This document shows, piece by piece, positions 41,645 to 51,862 of a DNA stretch of 64,000 nucleotides. The translations under genes were made by a program, and so were the position numbers. Position 1 is the first letter of the stretch; the number at the start of each line of letters is the position of its first letter. Under the pieces are notes generated by a model. It was not told the origin of the DNA. It searched no databases and worked only from the letters and a program-made list of their open reading frames with translations. The stretch is taken from assembly GCF_002806995.1 (NCBI RefSeq), contig NZ_NIHE01000001.1, positions 806,001-870,000 on the forward strand, in the 5' to 3' direction. Source of the DNA: Confluentibacter lentus. GTDB lineage: Bacteria; Bacteroidota; Bacteroidia; Flavobacteriales; Flavobacteriaceae.

Positions 41645-43408
41645 ATGAGTACAGACTTAATAATAACATTTTGTGTCATCGGTATTGGGATTTTTCTTTT
41701 TGTTAAGGATTATTTTTCAATTGATACCACGTCCATTTTAATTATGGTACTGTTTATTGTGGCAGGTGTTTTAAATCCTGAAGAAGGTTTTTCTGGATTT
41801 AACCATCCGGCCACTTTAACATTGGGCTGCATATTTGTGGTTAGTGGTGGCGTATTTCATTCGGGTATTTTAAATGGACTAAGTGGGCATATTATCAAAT
41901 TGGCCAAAATTCATTATGTGGTGGCACTTGTTGTATTTTGTGTGATTACAGCCTTGTTTTCAGCTTTTATAAACGATACGGCAATCGTGGCATTAATGCT
42001 GCCCATAGCTTTAACGGTATGTAGGGAAACCAATATTAGCCCAGGAAGGTTATTGATGCCCATATCGTTTGCCGCGCTTTTTGGAGGTACTTGCACACTC
42101 ATAGGTACATCAACCAATATTTTAGTTAGTAGTTATGCTAAAAAATATGGCCTGGAAGAATTTGGGATGTTCGAATTTAGCTTGGCGGCACTTTGTTTGC
42201 TTTTTATAGGGTTTCTTTATATCTTTTTTATTGCTCCTTTTTTACTTCCAAAACGTAAAGATGAGGCTAGTGAACTTATTAAACAAGTAGAGGAATATGT
42301 TATTGAAATAGTTATAGAAGAAGGGAGTATAGACATTAATAAAACTATAGTAAACTCAAAACTGGTTTTAGATTACAATGTAAATATCCTATCTATAATG
42401 AGAGAAGGGATTTTAAACTACGATTTAGGCCCTAAAACCATGATTATAAAAGGCGATGTTTTGAAAGTCGTTTTACCGCCACAAATGGTTCATAAATTAT
42501 TGGATGTTAAAGGCTATAGAATTAAAGGGAGCAAACTAGTAAATAACCCCGACAATCATAATGTTTATGAGGTGATTATTCCCTTTGGATCCAGTTTATC
42601 GGAAGGGTCATTAAAATCCATGCAGTTTAATAGACGTTATAATATGTCGGTATTGGCGATTCGTCACCGAGGCGAAATTATATTCGACAAATTATCATCT
42701 GTAAAGCTCATGGAAGGCGATATGCTGTTAGTTTTAGGACAAAAAGAAGATATCAAAAATTTAGAAGACAAAAAATTGGTGGTAACACTTTCAGAATATC
42801 AAAAGAAAAAGGTTAATTTAAAAAAGGCCATACCAGCGGTGTTGATTGGATTAGGTGTTGTTTTGGCGGCATCCCTCAATTTTACCTCAATATTAATAAG
42901 TGCCATGATAGGAGCTTTGTTAATGGTTTTGACTAAAATATTAAAACCCATAGAAGCTTATAACGCGGTAGAATGGAAAGTTATTTTTATGATGGCAGGC
43001 GTACTATCCATGGGAACAGCCTTAGAAAAAACGAGAGGCGACGAGCTTATAGCCGGTTTTGTACAAAATACGTTGGGACAATACAATCCGCATATTACGT
43101 TAAGCTTGTTATATTTAATAACCTTTATTTCAACTAATCTTATTTCCAGTAAAGCGACGGCAGCTTTGCTAACGCCTGTTGTTATTAGTCTGGCAGCCAT
43201 TATGGAAATCAGTGAGCGCCCTTTTTTGGTAGCAGTGATGTTTGCTTGTTCATTAACGTTTATGACGCCAGTAAGTTATCCCACCAATACCATGGTGTAT
43301 GCCCCTGGAAACTATAAGTTTAATGATTTTTTACGCGTAGGAACCCCTTTAAATGTAATAATATGGATTGCAGCATCCTTTGTTATTCCTTATTTTTTTC
43401 CTTTTTGA
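41645..43408 (+). CDS. SLC13/DASS-type permease with two RCK_C (TrkA_C) domains
   Basis: Inner-membrane sodium-coupled anion permease or related ion transporter. The 587 residues have two halves of membrane segments with the family's paired substrate motifs (LIGTSTNILV at about 155 and VSYPTNTMVY near the C-terminus). Between the halves, about 205-385, lie two TrkA_C-like ligand-binding domains (EGSIDINKTIVNSKLVL ; VIIPFGSSLSEGSLKSMQF). Family members carry sulfate, phosphate or dicarboxylates. It follows the CPA2 gene by six bases. Confidence 0.9.
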   Translation: MSTDLIITFCVIGIGIFLFVKDYFSIDTTSILIMVLFIVAGVLNPEEGFSGFNHPATLTLGCIFVVSGGVFHSGILNGLSGHIIKLAKIHYVVALVVFCVITALFSAFINDTAIVALMLPIALTVCRETNISPGRLLMPISFAALFGGTCTLIGTSTNILVSSYAKKYGLEEFGMFEFSLAALCLLFIGFLYIFFIAPFLLPKRKDEASELIKQVEEYVIEIVIEEGSIDINKTIVNSKLVLDYNVNILSIMREGILNYDLGPKTMIIKGDVLKVVLPPQMVHKLLDVKGYRIKGSKLVNNPDNHNVYEVIIPFGSSLSEGSLKSMQFNRRYNMSVLAIRHRGEIIFDKLSSVKLMEGDMLLVLGQKEDIKNLEDKKLVVTLSEYQKKKVNLKKAIPAVLIGLGVVLAASLNFTSILISAMIGALLMVLTKILKPIEAYNAVEWKVIFMMAGVLSMGTALEKTRGDELIAGFVQNTLGQYNPHITLSLLYLITFISTNLISSKATAALLTPVVISLAAIMEISERPFLVAVMFACSLTFMTPVSYPTNTMVYAPGNYKFNDFLRVGTPLNVIIWIAASFVIPYFFPF

Positions 43409-43573
43409 TTCTTTTGATTAATTAAAGTAGGTTCCATAAATAACGAAAATCTTTAATATCTACCATGCTTTTTTGTAGGCAAATAAGATCACTTCGTTGA
43501 CCTAAATTAGCATTTTACTGTATTTAATAATTTAAATTTTATGTTTCTGGTGTTATCCAATAAACGGTGTAAA

Positions 43574-45364
43574 TTATTCAACAGATATTACTTTTTCATT
43601 TACGTCTAAAGTATCATTGTATCCAAAAGGGCGCTTTTCCCCGTTCTTGGCTACAATAATTAATGGGAGTATGTTTTTGTTTTGTTTTAATTTATCCTTA
43701 AGCCATAAACGGGTTGAGGTTTCTTTTTTTATAACAATTTCAATCTCTTTATAGTTTAAAGACTGGATTTTGCTTATCCAAGGTTCGATGTTAATTTTGC
43801 CCGCAAACAAAGAAGAGGCAGAAGCCGTTTTCAACGAATTTATGCCCACACCTTCTCCACTTTCATTTGGTGATATAACAATATATTTTTCGGGGATAAA
43901 AAAAGCATCGTTTGCCAATTGCGAGGCCAATAAGTTAATTTCATTATTTACAGTCAACGCAATGAATGTTCTAAAGTTTCCAGCAGAGGCTTCCGTTAAG
44001 GTCGTTTCGTCCAAGATATTTCCATGGATACATTTAAATCCTTTATCTTTTGCTAGTTCTGATACCGCTTTGTTGGCATCTATAAAAAGAACGTTGGTAG
44101 TTTCCTTTAAGTGTTTCCCTAGGAGAAGCCCTAAGGGATTGGCTCCCAAAATTAAGTAACCTTTTTTTGAATACTGTTTTACAAGTTCGCCACGTTTTTT
44201 TAACCAATTGGTAGACCAAGTTAATAAAAAAGGCACCGAAAGGGTTGTTAGTATAGCCATAAAAACAAGTATAGAAAATATTTCTTGGGAGATGATGCCT
44301 TTTTGCAAACCAATGCCTGCAATTATAATTTCTACGGCACCACGCCCGTTCATTCCGGTTCCAACGGCTAGGCCTTCTCGCCAGCCATTACCACTGGGTA
44401 GATAAAACAAAATGGTTCCAAGTATCTTTCCAACAAAGGCGACACCAAGAATTAAAAGCAGAAGATTCAAATCTGTTTGAAACACATCTAAAGAGACTTG
44501 AAATCCAGCAGTAACAAAAAAAACTGGAGCCATAAAACCAACAGAAACATCATGAAAAACGCGAATGATCTCTTTCGTTATTTTTTGGGGAAAAACGCCA
44601 TCTTTTATAAAAAGTCCAGCCATAAAGGCTCCTAAAATACCATGAAGACCTACAAGTTCAGCCAATTCTGAAAGGCCAAAAACAATAATAAGGAGAAATG
44701 TAAAGTAAAAGGTTCGATTTTCTACCTTTCTTTTGGTTAGCCATTTACCAAGCCGAGGAAGGGCATACAAACCTAATGCAGTCGCAAAGGTAAAAAACAA
44801 TAAAATTTTACCACTAATTATTAAAATCTCTGATATGTTTACAGAACCTGCGTCTATAAAACTAGATAGGCCTGCAAAAATAATAAGGGCTAAAGTATCA
44901 GAAATCAAAGCACCTGCCATGAGTACATAGGCGATACGGGTATCCAATAAGTTTAAATCTACAAGAATGCGGCTTTTGGTAGCCAAAGAGGTTACTCCAA
45001 CAGCAATACCCACAAATAATCCAGCCATATTTGTACCTCCAGATAGGGTTACCACATAATATCCCAACGCAAACGGTACTACAAATCCACCAATGGCGGC
45101 TAAAAGTCCTGCCCAAGAAGCTTTGCCTAGGTCTTTAAAATTAATTTCTGTTCCTATATAAGCCATAAGCAGGATAACTCCCGCTTCAGATAAAATGGTT
45201 AAGGTGCTAGAAGTTTCTACAACGCCCAATAAGGGAGGGCCTATAATAACACCTACCAATAACTCTCCTAAAATGCTCGGATATCCAATACGTTTAATTA
45301 AAGCACCAGCTCCCCAAGCCGAGAGTAGCACAATGAATAAGTTTAAAATGCTAAATCCTTCCAT
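43574..45364 (-). CDS. KefB-like CPA2 cation:proton antiporter with TrkA_N domain
   Basis: Inner-membrane K+ or Na+/H+ antiporter. The 596 residues hold about 12 membrane segments (GYPSILGELLVGVIIGPPLLG ; ILLMAYIGTEINFKDLG ; LGAFMAGLFIKDG ; GMNGRGAVEIIIA) to about 385, then a Rossmann-type TrkA_N domain (YLILGANPLGLLLGKHLKET ... IDANKAVSELAKDKGF ... HGNILDETTL) and a C-terminal extension. It is oriented against the DUF202-CPA2-SLC13 operon and is divergent from the CPA1 gene, sharing a 130-bp upstream region with it. Confidence 0.92.
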   Translation of the reverse strand: MEGFSILNLFIVLLSAWGAGALIKRIGYPSILGELLVGVIIGPPLLGVVETSSTLTILSEAGVILLMAYIGTEINFKDLGKASWAGLLAAIGGFVVPFALGYYVVTLSGGTNMAGLFVGIAVGVTSLATKSRILVDLNLLDTRIAYVLMAGALISDTLALIIFAGLSSFIDAGSVNISEILIISGKILLFFTFATALGLYALPRLGKWLTKRKVENRTFYFTFLLIIVFGLSELAELVGLHGILGAFMAGLFIKDGVFPQKITKEIIRVFHDVSVGFMAPVFFVTAGFQVSLDVFQTDLNLLLLILGVAFVGKILGTILFYLPSGNGWREGLAVGTGMNGRGAVEIIIAGIGLQKGIISQEIFSILVFMAILTTLSVPFLLTWSTNWLKKRGELVKQYSKKGYLILGANPLGLLLGKHLKETTNVLFIDANKAVSELAKDKGFKCIHGNILDETTLTEASAGNFRTFIALTVNNEINLLASQLANDAFFIPEKYIVISPNESGEGVGINSLKTASASSLFAGKINIEPWISKIQSLNYKEIEIVIKKETSTRLWLKDKLKQNKNILPLIIVAKNGEKRPFGYNDTLDVNEKVISVE

Positions 45365-45496
45365 AATTATGTGCTTTAATTAAAAACTGAGACATTATAA
45401 ATATCCGACATTTTTTTAAAATAACCCATAATCATGCGTGTTTAGTAGCTATTTTTTAATATTTTGCTGCTGATTAAAAAAAATCCGACTAATAAT

Positions 45497-47353
45497 ATGA
45501 TTGAACTTTCGGGTATTGTAATTTTGGGTATTTTATCGCAATGGGTGGCATGGCGATTTAAGCTTCCCGCAATTTTACCATTAATACTTATTGGTCTTTT
45601 TGTTGGTCCTATATCTACGTTATTCTCAGAAGATGGTAGTAAGTGGATAGAACCCGTGTGGAATGGCAAGAAAGGGCTGTTTCCAGGCGATAGTCTTTAT
45701 AGTTTTGTTTCTTTGGCAATAGGTATCATACTGTTTGAAGGAGGACTTACTTTGAGAAAAAATGAAATTTCAAAAGTCGGCCCAGTTATTTTGAAATTGA
45801 TAAGCTTTGCGGCTGTTATAACCTTTATAGGTGCTGGTTTGGCGGCACATTTTATCTTTGGTATAAGCTGGGAGGTTTCTTTTTTGTTTTCGGCACTTAT
45901 TATAGTTACTGGCCCTACTGTAATAGCTCCAATACTAAGGAATATACCTTTAAAAAAAGAAATATCGGCAGTTTTAAAGTGGGAAGGTATTTTAATAGAC
46001 CCTATTGGAGCACTCGCTGCGGTTTTAATGTTCGAATTTATTAGTATTGGAGATAGCAATGGTTATACACTACAGGCCATTATGGAGTTTGGTAAAATTG
46101 TTGTTATTGGTTTGTCTTTTGGAACTACAGCAGCTTTGATACTTTATTTTGCGATCAAAAAGAAACTTATACCTCATTATTTGCTAAATGTCACAGCTCT
46201 TTCCGTGGTGCTTTTGGTGTTTGTGGAGTCTGATATTTTTGCACATGAATCAGGTCTTTTGGCCGTTGTTGTTATGGGGATGGTTTTGGGAAACAGTAAA
46301 TTGCCAAATTTAAAGGAGTTGCTTTATTTTAAGGAGTCTTTAAGTGTATTACTAATATCCATTCTTTTTATTTTGCTTTCGGCCAATATCAACCTTGAGG
46401 ATTTAATGATTGTATATCAATGGAAAACGGTTGTTCTTATGGCAATCATTATTTTTGTTTTACGACCATTAGGCGTTTTTCTAAGCAGTATAAATTCGGG
46501 GCTTAAATTTAACGAAAAGGTATTTATAAGCTGGGTTGGACCAAGAGGTATTGTGGCGGCAGGCATTGCATCGTTGTTTGGAACCAAGCTTGCCTTAAAA
46601 GGAGAGCCTTTCGCTGAATATATAACTCCTTTGGTGTTTACCACTGTAATGGTTACAGTTTTTTTGAATGCTGCTTCTGCAAGGCACATTGCAAAATGGA
46701 TAGGTGTTTATTTAAAAGCAAGCAACGGCATTTTGATAATTGGAGCCTCTGAGGCATCAATAATCATAGCTAAATATTTAAAAAATAATGGCAGACATGT
46801 TGTTTTAATAGACAATAATTTGGTCAATATAGATAAAGCCAAAAGTAAAGATCTGGACGCTATGCAAGCCAATATTTATTCTGAAGACTTATCTAATGAT
46901 GTTGAATTAAGCGATATAGGTTATTTGTTTGCATTTACAGGAAGTGATGAAATAAATAAATATAGTATAAACAAATTTAAAAATGAATTGGGTGAAAAAG
47001 GGGCTTATAGGTTAATTTCATCGGAAGAAATCAACAATCAACAAAATATTTCTATCAACAATCTTTTTTCTAAAAAAGATGACTTTATTAATTTTAGTGA
47101 AGTGGCTCGAGATTACCCAATTATCCATGAGGTTCCTATAAATTCTCAAGAAGAGTTTCTTAAAAAAATAGATATTCTTAATAATGAACAGAAGGCTATA
47201 CCGCTGTTTGTAAAAGATGCTATTGGAGAATTACATATTATTTGTGAGCTAACTAAGGCGTTTACTATAGAAAAAAACTTCATGCTTGTTTATTTAGGAA
47301 AACCTTTTGATAAGGAAGCTTTTAATGAAGTGCCAAAAAAAGAATCTATATAA
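45497..47353 (+). CDS. CPA1-type sodium/proton antiporter with TrkA_N domain
   Basis: Inner-membrane Na+/H+ or K+/H+ antiporter. The 618 residues begin MIELSGIVILGILSQWVAWRF and show the CPA1 membrane pattern (LAIGIILFEGGLTLRKNEI ; IIVTGPTVIAPILRNIPL ; WEGILIDPIGALAAVL ; WVGPRGIVAAGIASLFG). After about residue 410 comes a TrkA_N-type domain (GILIIGASEASIIIAKYLKN) and a further regulatory region. The frame is open from 45464, but the ATG at 45497 gives the family-like start. It ends at a strong bidirectional terminator facing the GH31 gene. Confidence 0.92.
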   Translation: MIELSGIVILGILSQWVAWRFKLPAILPLILIGLFVGPISTLFSEDGSKWIEPVWNGKKGLFPGDSLYSFVSLAIGIILFEGGLTLRKNEISKVGPVILKLISFAAVITFIGAGLAAHFIFGISWEVSFLFSALIIVTGPTVIAPILRNIPLKKEISAVLKWEGILIDPIGALAAVLMFEFISIGDSNGYTLQAIMEFGKIVVIGLSFGTTAALILYFAIKKKLIPHYLLNVTALSVVLLVFVESDIFAHESGLLAVVVMGMVLGNSKLPNLKELLYFKESLSVLLISILFILLSANINLEDLMIVYQWKTVVLMAIIIFVLRPLGVFLSSINSGLKFNEKVFISWVGPRGIVAAGIASLFGTKLALKGEPFAEYITPLVFTTVMVTVFLNAASARHIAKWIGVYLKASNGILIIGASEASIIIAKYLKNNGRHVVLIDNNLVNIDKAKSKDLDAMQANIYSEDLSNDVELSDIGYLFAFTGSDEINKYSINKFKNELGEKGAYRLISSEEINNQQNISINNLFSKKDDFINFSEVARDYPIIHEVPINSQEEFLKKIDILNNEQKAIPLFVKDAIGELHIICELTKAFTIEKNFMLVYLGKPFDKEAFNEVPKKESI

Positions 47354-47382
47354 AAAATGGCATCCAATAAAGATGCCATTTT
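47354..47382. terminator. Bidirectional terminator between CPA1 antiporter and GH31 genes
   Basis: AAAATGGCATC and GATGCCATTTT make a perfect 11-bp stem with a 7-nt loop, with T or A runs on both sides. It serves both converging genes. Confidence 0.85.
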
Positions 47383-47400
47383 ATAATTTAGTAGGATGTT

Positions 47401-49806
47401 CTATGAGCTTGTGATAACAAGCTCCCTAAAGTTTTTATCTACGATGATGGTTGTTTCCCCATCAACAACGATTTCCTCGCACAAAAACCCTTCTTTATCA
47501 ATTTTAACTTTTGACACTTTAAACGGCAAACCATGAAACTCTAATTTAAATGTTTGATAAGGCGCATCAAATTTCCCTGATTTATGTTGTTGTATTATGA
47601 GTTCCTTTTCTTTACCAATTAAATTAAATTCTCTAAAACTATATCGGCCTTTAATATAATCATAGCCATCATGGGCATCTTCAAATAATTGCGACGATTC
47701 TTTGCCCGGCTTATAATACACGTCAAATTTTAATTCATCAATAACCTTTTCCCCAACATATTGTTGTACTGGGTATTTCGGAATCATAGAACCTTCTTTA
47801 ATAAATATGGGCATGCTATCTAAATCGGCATCCACCCAAAGTTCTTGACCGCCTTCAACCAATTCATCCGTCCACAAGTTGTACCAATTTCCTCTCGGGA
47901 AATACATGCGTCTTCCTCTGGAGTTAGGGGCGTTTACAGGGCAAACCAGTATTTTTTCACCAAAAATAAATTCATCATTTCTATGGTGCGTATGTTTATC
48001 TTCTTGATCAAACAACACCAACGATTTTAAAATAGGAATGCCTTCACTGGCATATTTCCAAAAAGCGGTGTATAAATAAGGAAGTAACTGATATCTTAAC
48101 TCAATGAATTTCCTAACAATATCGGTAATGTTTTTACCAAATGCCCAAGGTTCTTGATCGCCATGATCGCCAGAGGAGTGTGTTCTACAAAATGGATGGA
48201 AAACGCCTAATTGTATCCATCGTGCATACAATTCGCCATTAGGTTGCTCTGCAAACCCACCAATATCCGAGCCAACAAATGAAAACCCAGACATGGCCAT
48301 ACGTTGCGCTTGTACGTTGGCAATGGTTAAGTGTTCCCAACTAGCCACGTTATCGCCAGTCCATGTTGAAGTGTAACGTTGGGTTCCAGAATAAGCAGCC
48401 CTGGTTATTACAAATGGCCTTTTTGGATAGGAGAACTTTTTAAGACCTTGGTAGGTGGCACGAGCCATTTGCATACCATAAATGTTATGTGCTTTTCTGT
48501 GACTGCAATGGTTGCCCTCATAATCATGTCGCACATCATCTGGAAACGATTTTCCGGGTACATCCATAACGGCAGGTTCGTTCATATCGTTCCAAACGCC
48601 TTTTACGCCAATATCTTCAACAAGTTCTTTAAACAAATCAGACCACCATTCGCGCACTTCGGGGTTTGTAAAATCGGGGAAATAACATTCGCCCGGCCAA
48701 ACTTTGCCTTTCATATAAGGCCCATCGGCACGTTTACAGAAGTAATCTTTTTCTAAGCCTTCTTTAAAAACCCAATAATCTTTGTCTATTTTAATGCCGG
48801 GGTCAATAATAACAATGGTTTTAAAGCCTTGATCGGCCAATTCCTTAACCATTCGTTTAGGGTCGGGAAAATAGTCTTTACTCCAAGTAAAACATCTAAA
48901 TCCTTCCATATAATCGATGTCCAGATAAATGGCATCACAAGGAATTTGTAATTCCCTAAACTTATTGGTGATTTCCTTAACGTTAGATTCCGGATAATAA
49001 CTCCATTTGCATTGGTGGTATCCTAAAGTCCAAAGTGCTGGCATTTCATGGGGTTTCCCAGTTAAATCGGTGTAATTTGCAACGACATCGGACATCGCAG
49101 GGCCATAAATAAAATAATAATTCATTTCACCACCATGCGCCCAAAAACTGGTAATATTTCGTCTTTCTTGGCAAAAATCAAATTGGGACTTAAATGTATT
49201 GTCAAAAAAGATTCCATATGATTTGCCGTGATGTAACGCAGTATAAAAAGGAATGGCTTTATAAATGGGGTCTGTGTGCTTACCAAAGGCATACGAATCC
49301 GTTACCCAATTTTCAAAACGCTTCCCTTTAAGATTATTGTCTGTAGGTTTATCACCCAAACCATAATAACTTTCGCTGTCTTGTGCGGTTTTTGACATTT
49401 TAACGATGTTACCGCCGTAGTGATAGCTTTCTTCCCAATGGAACCCTAATTCGTCTTCACATAAAAGCGTTTTGTCTTTAGCATCATAAATAAAACTTCT
49501 TAAATCGGTTTTTGAAATATTACAAATCAGTTTTGATGTGGTGATGATATAAAACGTTTCATCTTCTGTTACTTCAAGAAAATTATAGCCTCTGCTAGCA
49601 TATTTTGTGATGGCATACGAGAAATCTTTTTCAAAAACAGATGTTGTGGTGAATCTGAATCTCAATACACTATCCCTTACCACGGTAACCTGCAATGCCA
49701 CACCGTTTTCTGATGTAAATGTTAAAGTATCCCTATTTTTTACGTAAGATATTATTTTTGTGGGAAATAAGTTCCCTTTATATTCTAATTCGGTGTTTAA
49801 TATCAT
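47401..49806 (-). CDS. GH31 alpha-glucosidase
   Basis: Cytoplasmic alpha-glucosidase, since no signal peptide is present; it probably hydrolyses maltose-type oligosaccharides or glycogen ends. The 801 residues contain the N-terminal beta-sandwich, the barrel with nucleophile Asp407 in GVWNDMNEPA and acid/base Asp485 in TWTGDNVASW, and the C-terminal beta domains. DAIYLDIDYMEGFRCFTW is typical of alpha-glucosidase II-like members. It lies downstream of glgB on the same strand, but a strong hairpin at 49883-49925 separates them, so it may be expressed partly on its own. Confidence 0.95.
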   Translation of the reverse strand: MILNTELEYKGNLFPTKIISYVKNRDTLTFTSENGVALQVTVVRDSVLRFRFTTTSVFEKDFSYAITKYASRGYNFLEVTEDETFYIITTSKLICNISKTDLRSFIYDAKDKTLLCEDELGFHWEESYHYGGNIVKMSKTAQDSESYYGLGDKPTDNNLKGKRFENWVTDSYAFGKHTDPIYKAIPFYTALHHGKSYGIFFDNTFKSQFDFCQERRNITSFWAHGGEMNYYFIYGPAMSDVVANYTDLTGKPHEMPALWTLGYHQCKWSYYPESNVKEITNKFRELQIPCDAIYLDIDYMEGFRCFTWSKDYFPDPKRMVKELADQGFKTIVIIDPGIKIDKDYWVFKEGLEKDYFCKRADGPYMKGKVWPGECYFPDFTNPEVREWWSDLFKELVEDIGVKGVWNDMNEPAVMDVPGKSFPDDVRHDYEGNHCSHRKAHNIYGMQMARATYQGLKKFSYPKRPFVITRAAYSGTQRYTSTWTGDNVASWEHLTIANVQAQRMAMSGFSFVGSDIGGFAEQPNGELYARWIQLGVFHPFCRTHSSGDHGDQEPWAFGKNITDIVRKFIELRYQLLPYLYTAFWKYASEGIPILKSLVLFDQEDKHTHHRNDEFIFGEKILVCPVNAPNSRGRRMYFPRGNWYNLWTDELVEGGQELWVDADLDSMPIFIKEGSMIPKYPVQQYVGEKVIDELKFDVYYKPGKESSQLFEDAHDGYDYIKGRYSFREFNLIGKEKELIIQQHKSGKFDAPYQTFKLEFHGLPFKVSKVKIDKEGFLCEEIVVDGETTIIVDKNFRELVITSS

Positions 49807-49882
49807 ATAAGAAATTAAAAAGTATAATTAATTCTCGAAAATAATAAATTTAATAGGCTTTTGTTGTCAATATTCATTAAAA

Positions 49883-49925
49883 ATACCGCTGATAATTTGT
49901 GGCTTGCATAAATTATCAGCGGTAT
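49883..49925 (-). terminator. Terminator after glgB
   Basis: ATACCGCTGATAATTT and AAATTATCAGCGGTAT pair over 16 bp with an 11-nt loop; on the minus strand TTTTT follows. It lies 24 bases past the glgB stop. Confidence 0.85.
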
Positions 49926-49948
49926 AATTGTATAAATCTCAAACGTTT

Positions 49949-51859
49949 CTATGCTTTTATACTGAAAGCAATCATGCTTAAAGGAGGCAGCGTTATTTGT
50001 GCGGAATTTTTCTTGCCATTCCACGATTCATTTTTTATGGTGATGGCTCTTTTATTTGAAACACCACTACCTCCAAACTCCAAAGCATCACTATTAAATA
50101 TTTCTTCCAATTTGCCCATTACAGGAATACCTATTTTATATTTTTTATGGACAGTAGGCGTTAAATTACATAAAACCACAACATCATTTTCTGGATTGTT
50201 TCCTTTACGTATGTAGCTGATGACACAGTTTTGGTGGTCATCATAACTAATCCATTCAAAACCATCGTGGCTAAATTGTTTTTCAAATAAACCGGGATTG
50301 GATTTGTAGAAGGCGTTTAAAGCTTTAAAATAATTTTTTAAATCTTGGTGTGGTTTAAAATCCAGCAAATTCCAGTCTAAACTACCTTGAAAATCCCATT
50401 CGTTATATTGGCCAAATTCACTTCCCATAAACAACAATTTCGTTCCGGGATGGGTGAACATATAGCCATAAAGCAAACGTAAGTTTGCAAAACGCTGCCA
50501 CTCATCACCCGGCATTCTTCCTAAAATGGAATTTTTACCATATACCACTTCGTCATGCGATAACGGAAGCATAAAATTTTCGGTAAATGCGTAGGCTAAA
50601 CTGAACGTGATGTCGTTTTGATGGTATTGCCTGTAAATAGGGTCCTTTGAAAAATAATCAAGGGTATCGTGCATCCAACCCATCATCCATTTCATGCCAA
50701 AACCCAATCCGCCTAAAAATACGGGTTTAGAAACGCCCGTAAATGCCGTGGATTCTTCGGCAATAGTTTGCACATCCGGGAACGATTTATAAACCGCCTC
50801 ATTTAATTCTTTTAAAAACGCAATAGCATCTAAATTCTCTCGACCTCCAAAAATATTCGGTTCCCATTCGCCTTCTTCACGTGAATAATCTAAAAATAGC
50901 ATGGAAGCAACAGCATCTACACGCAAAGCATCTGTATGGTAGTGTTCTAACCAAAAAATAGCATTACTTATTAAAAACGATTTTACTTCGTTTCGCCCGT
51001 AATTAAAAATCAAACTTTTCCAGTCTTGGTGATAGCCTTTTCTCTTATCGGGATGCTCATAAAGGCAAGAGCCATCAAAAAAGCCCAATCCATGAGCATC
51101 TTCCGGGAAGTGGGAAGGCACCCAATCTAAAATAATACCAATATCGTTTTGGTGTAATTTATCAACTAAATATTTAAATTCCTCTGGGTAACCAAAACGT
51201 GAGGATGGGGCAAAATAACCCGTTACTTGGTAACCCCACGAAGGGTCATATGGGAATTCCATGATAGGCATGAGTTCTACATGCGTAAAATTCATGTCTT
51301 TTACATAGGTAACCAAATCATCAGCCAACTCAAAATAGGATAGAAAACGATCTTCTTCTACCTGTCTTTTCCAGGAACCTAAATGCACTTCGTAAACAGA
51401 ATATGGAGCATCTAACGCATTGTGTTTCTTGCGTTTTTTCATCCAATCGCTATCTTTCCATTTATAGGAGTCTTCCCAAACAATAGAAGCTGTTTTGGGA
51501 GGGTGTTCACTACGCCTGGCATAGGGGTCCGCCTTTTCCGTTTTTATACCGTTATTATGACTTTCAATTTTGTATTTATATAAATTGCCTTTACCAACAA
51601 GAGGAATAAATCCTTCCCAAATACCACTGCTATCCCAACGCACATTTAATTGATGCTCTCCTTCTGTCCAAAAGTTAAAATCGCCAATGACAGAGACTTG
51701 TTTGGCACTAGGGGCCCATACAGCGAAATACGTACCATCAATACCATCAACGGTAACGATATGAGAACCAAATTTTTCAAAAAGCCTATAGTGTTTACCC
51801 GCTTTAAAAAGGTTGATATCGAAGTCTGTAAATAGACTATAAACTTTTACTTGTGCCAT
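49949..51859 (-). CDS. glgB: 1,4-alpha-glucan branching enzyme
   Basis: Creates alpha-1,6 branches in glycogen. The 636 residues include a CBM48 domain at about 25-125 (YFAVWAPSAKQVSVIGDFNFW), the GH13 barrel with nucleophile Asp315 in LRVDAVASML, acid/base Glu368 in TIAEEST and the third acid in LSHDEVVYGK, and the all-beta C-terminal domain. The N1 domain of long branching enzymes is absent, which gives the normal short form. It begins three bases after the glgC stop and is the third gene of glgA-glgC-glgB. Confidence 0.97.
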   Translation of the reverse strand: MAQVKVYSLFTDFDINLFKAGKHYRLFEKFGSHIVTVDGIDGTYFAVWAPSAKQVSVIGDFNFWTEGEHQLNVRWDSSGIWEGFIPLVGKGNLYKYKIESHNNGIKTEKADPYARRSEHPPKTASIVWEDSYKWKDSDWMKKRKKHNALDAPYSVYEVHLGSWKRQVEEDRFLSYFELADDLVTYVKDMNFTHVELMPIMEFPYDPSWGYQVTGYFAPSSRFGYPEEFKYLVDKLHQNDIGIILDWVPSHFPEDAHGLGFFDGSCLYEHPDKRKGYHQDWKSLIFNYGRNEVKSFLISNAIFWLEHYHTDALRVDAVASMLFLDYSREEGEWEPNIFGGRENLDAIAFLKELNEAVYKSFPDVQTIAEESTAFTGVSKPVFLGGLGFGMKWMMGWMHDTLDYFSKDPIYRQYHQNDITFSLAYAFTENFMLPLSHDEVVYGKNSILGRMPGDEWQRFANLRLLYGYMFTHPGTKLLFMGSEFGQYNEWDFQGSLDWNLLDFKPHQDLKNYFKALNAFYKSNPGLFEKQFSHDGFEWISYDDHQNCVISYIRKGNNPENDVVVLCNLTPTVHKKYKIGIPVMGKLEEIFNSDALEFGGSGVSNKRAITIKNESWNGKKNSAQITLPPLSMIAFSIKA

Positions 51860-51862
51860 ATA

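Noticed and set aside
45464-45496. Upstream start for the CPA1 antiporter
   Set aside because: The 11 added residues are basic and polar before the first membrane helix, and the ATG at 45497 gives a family-like start.
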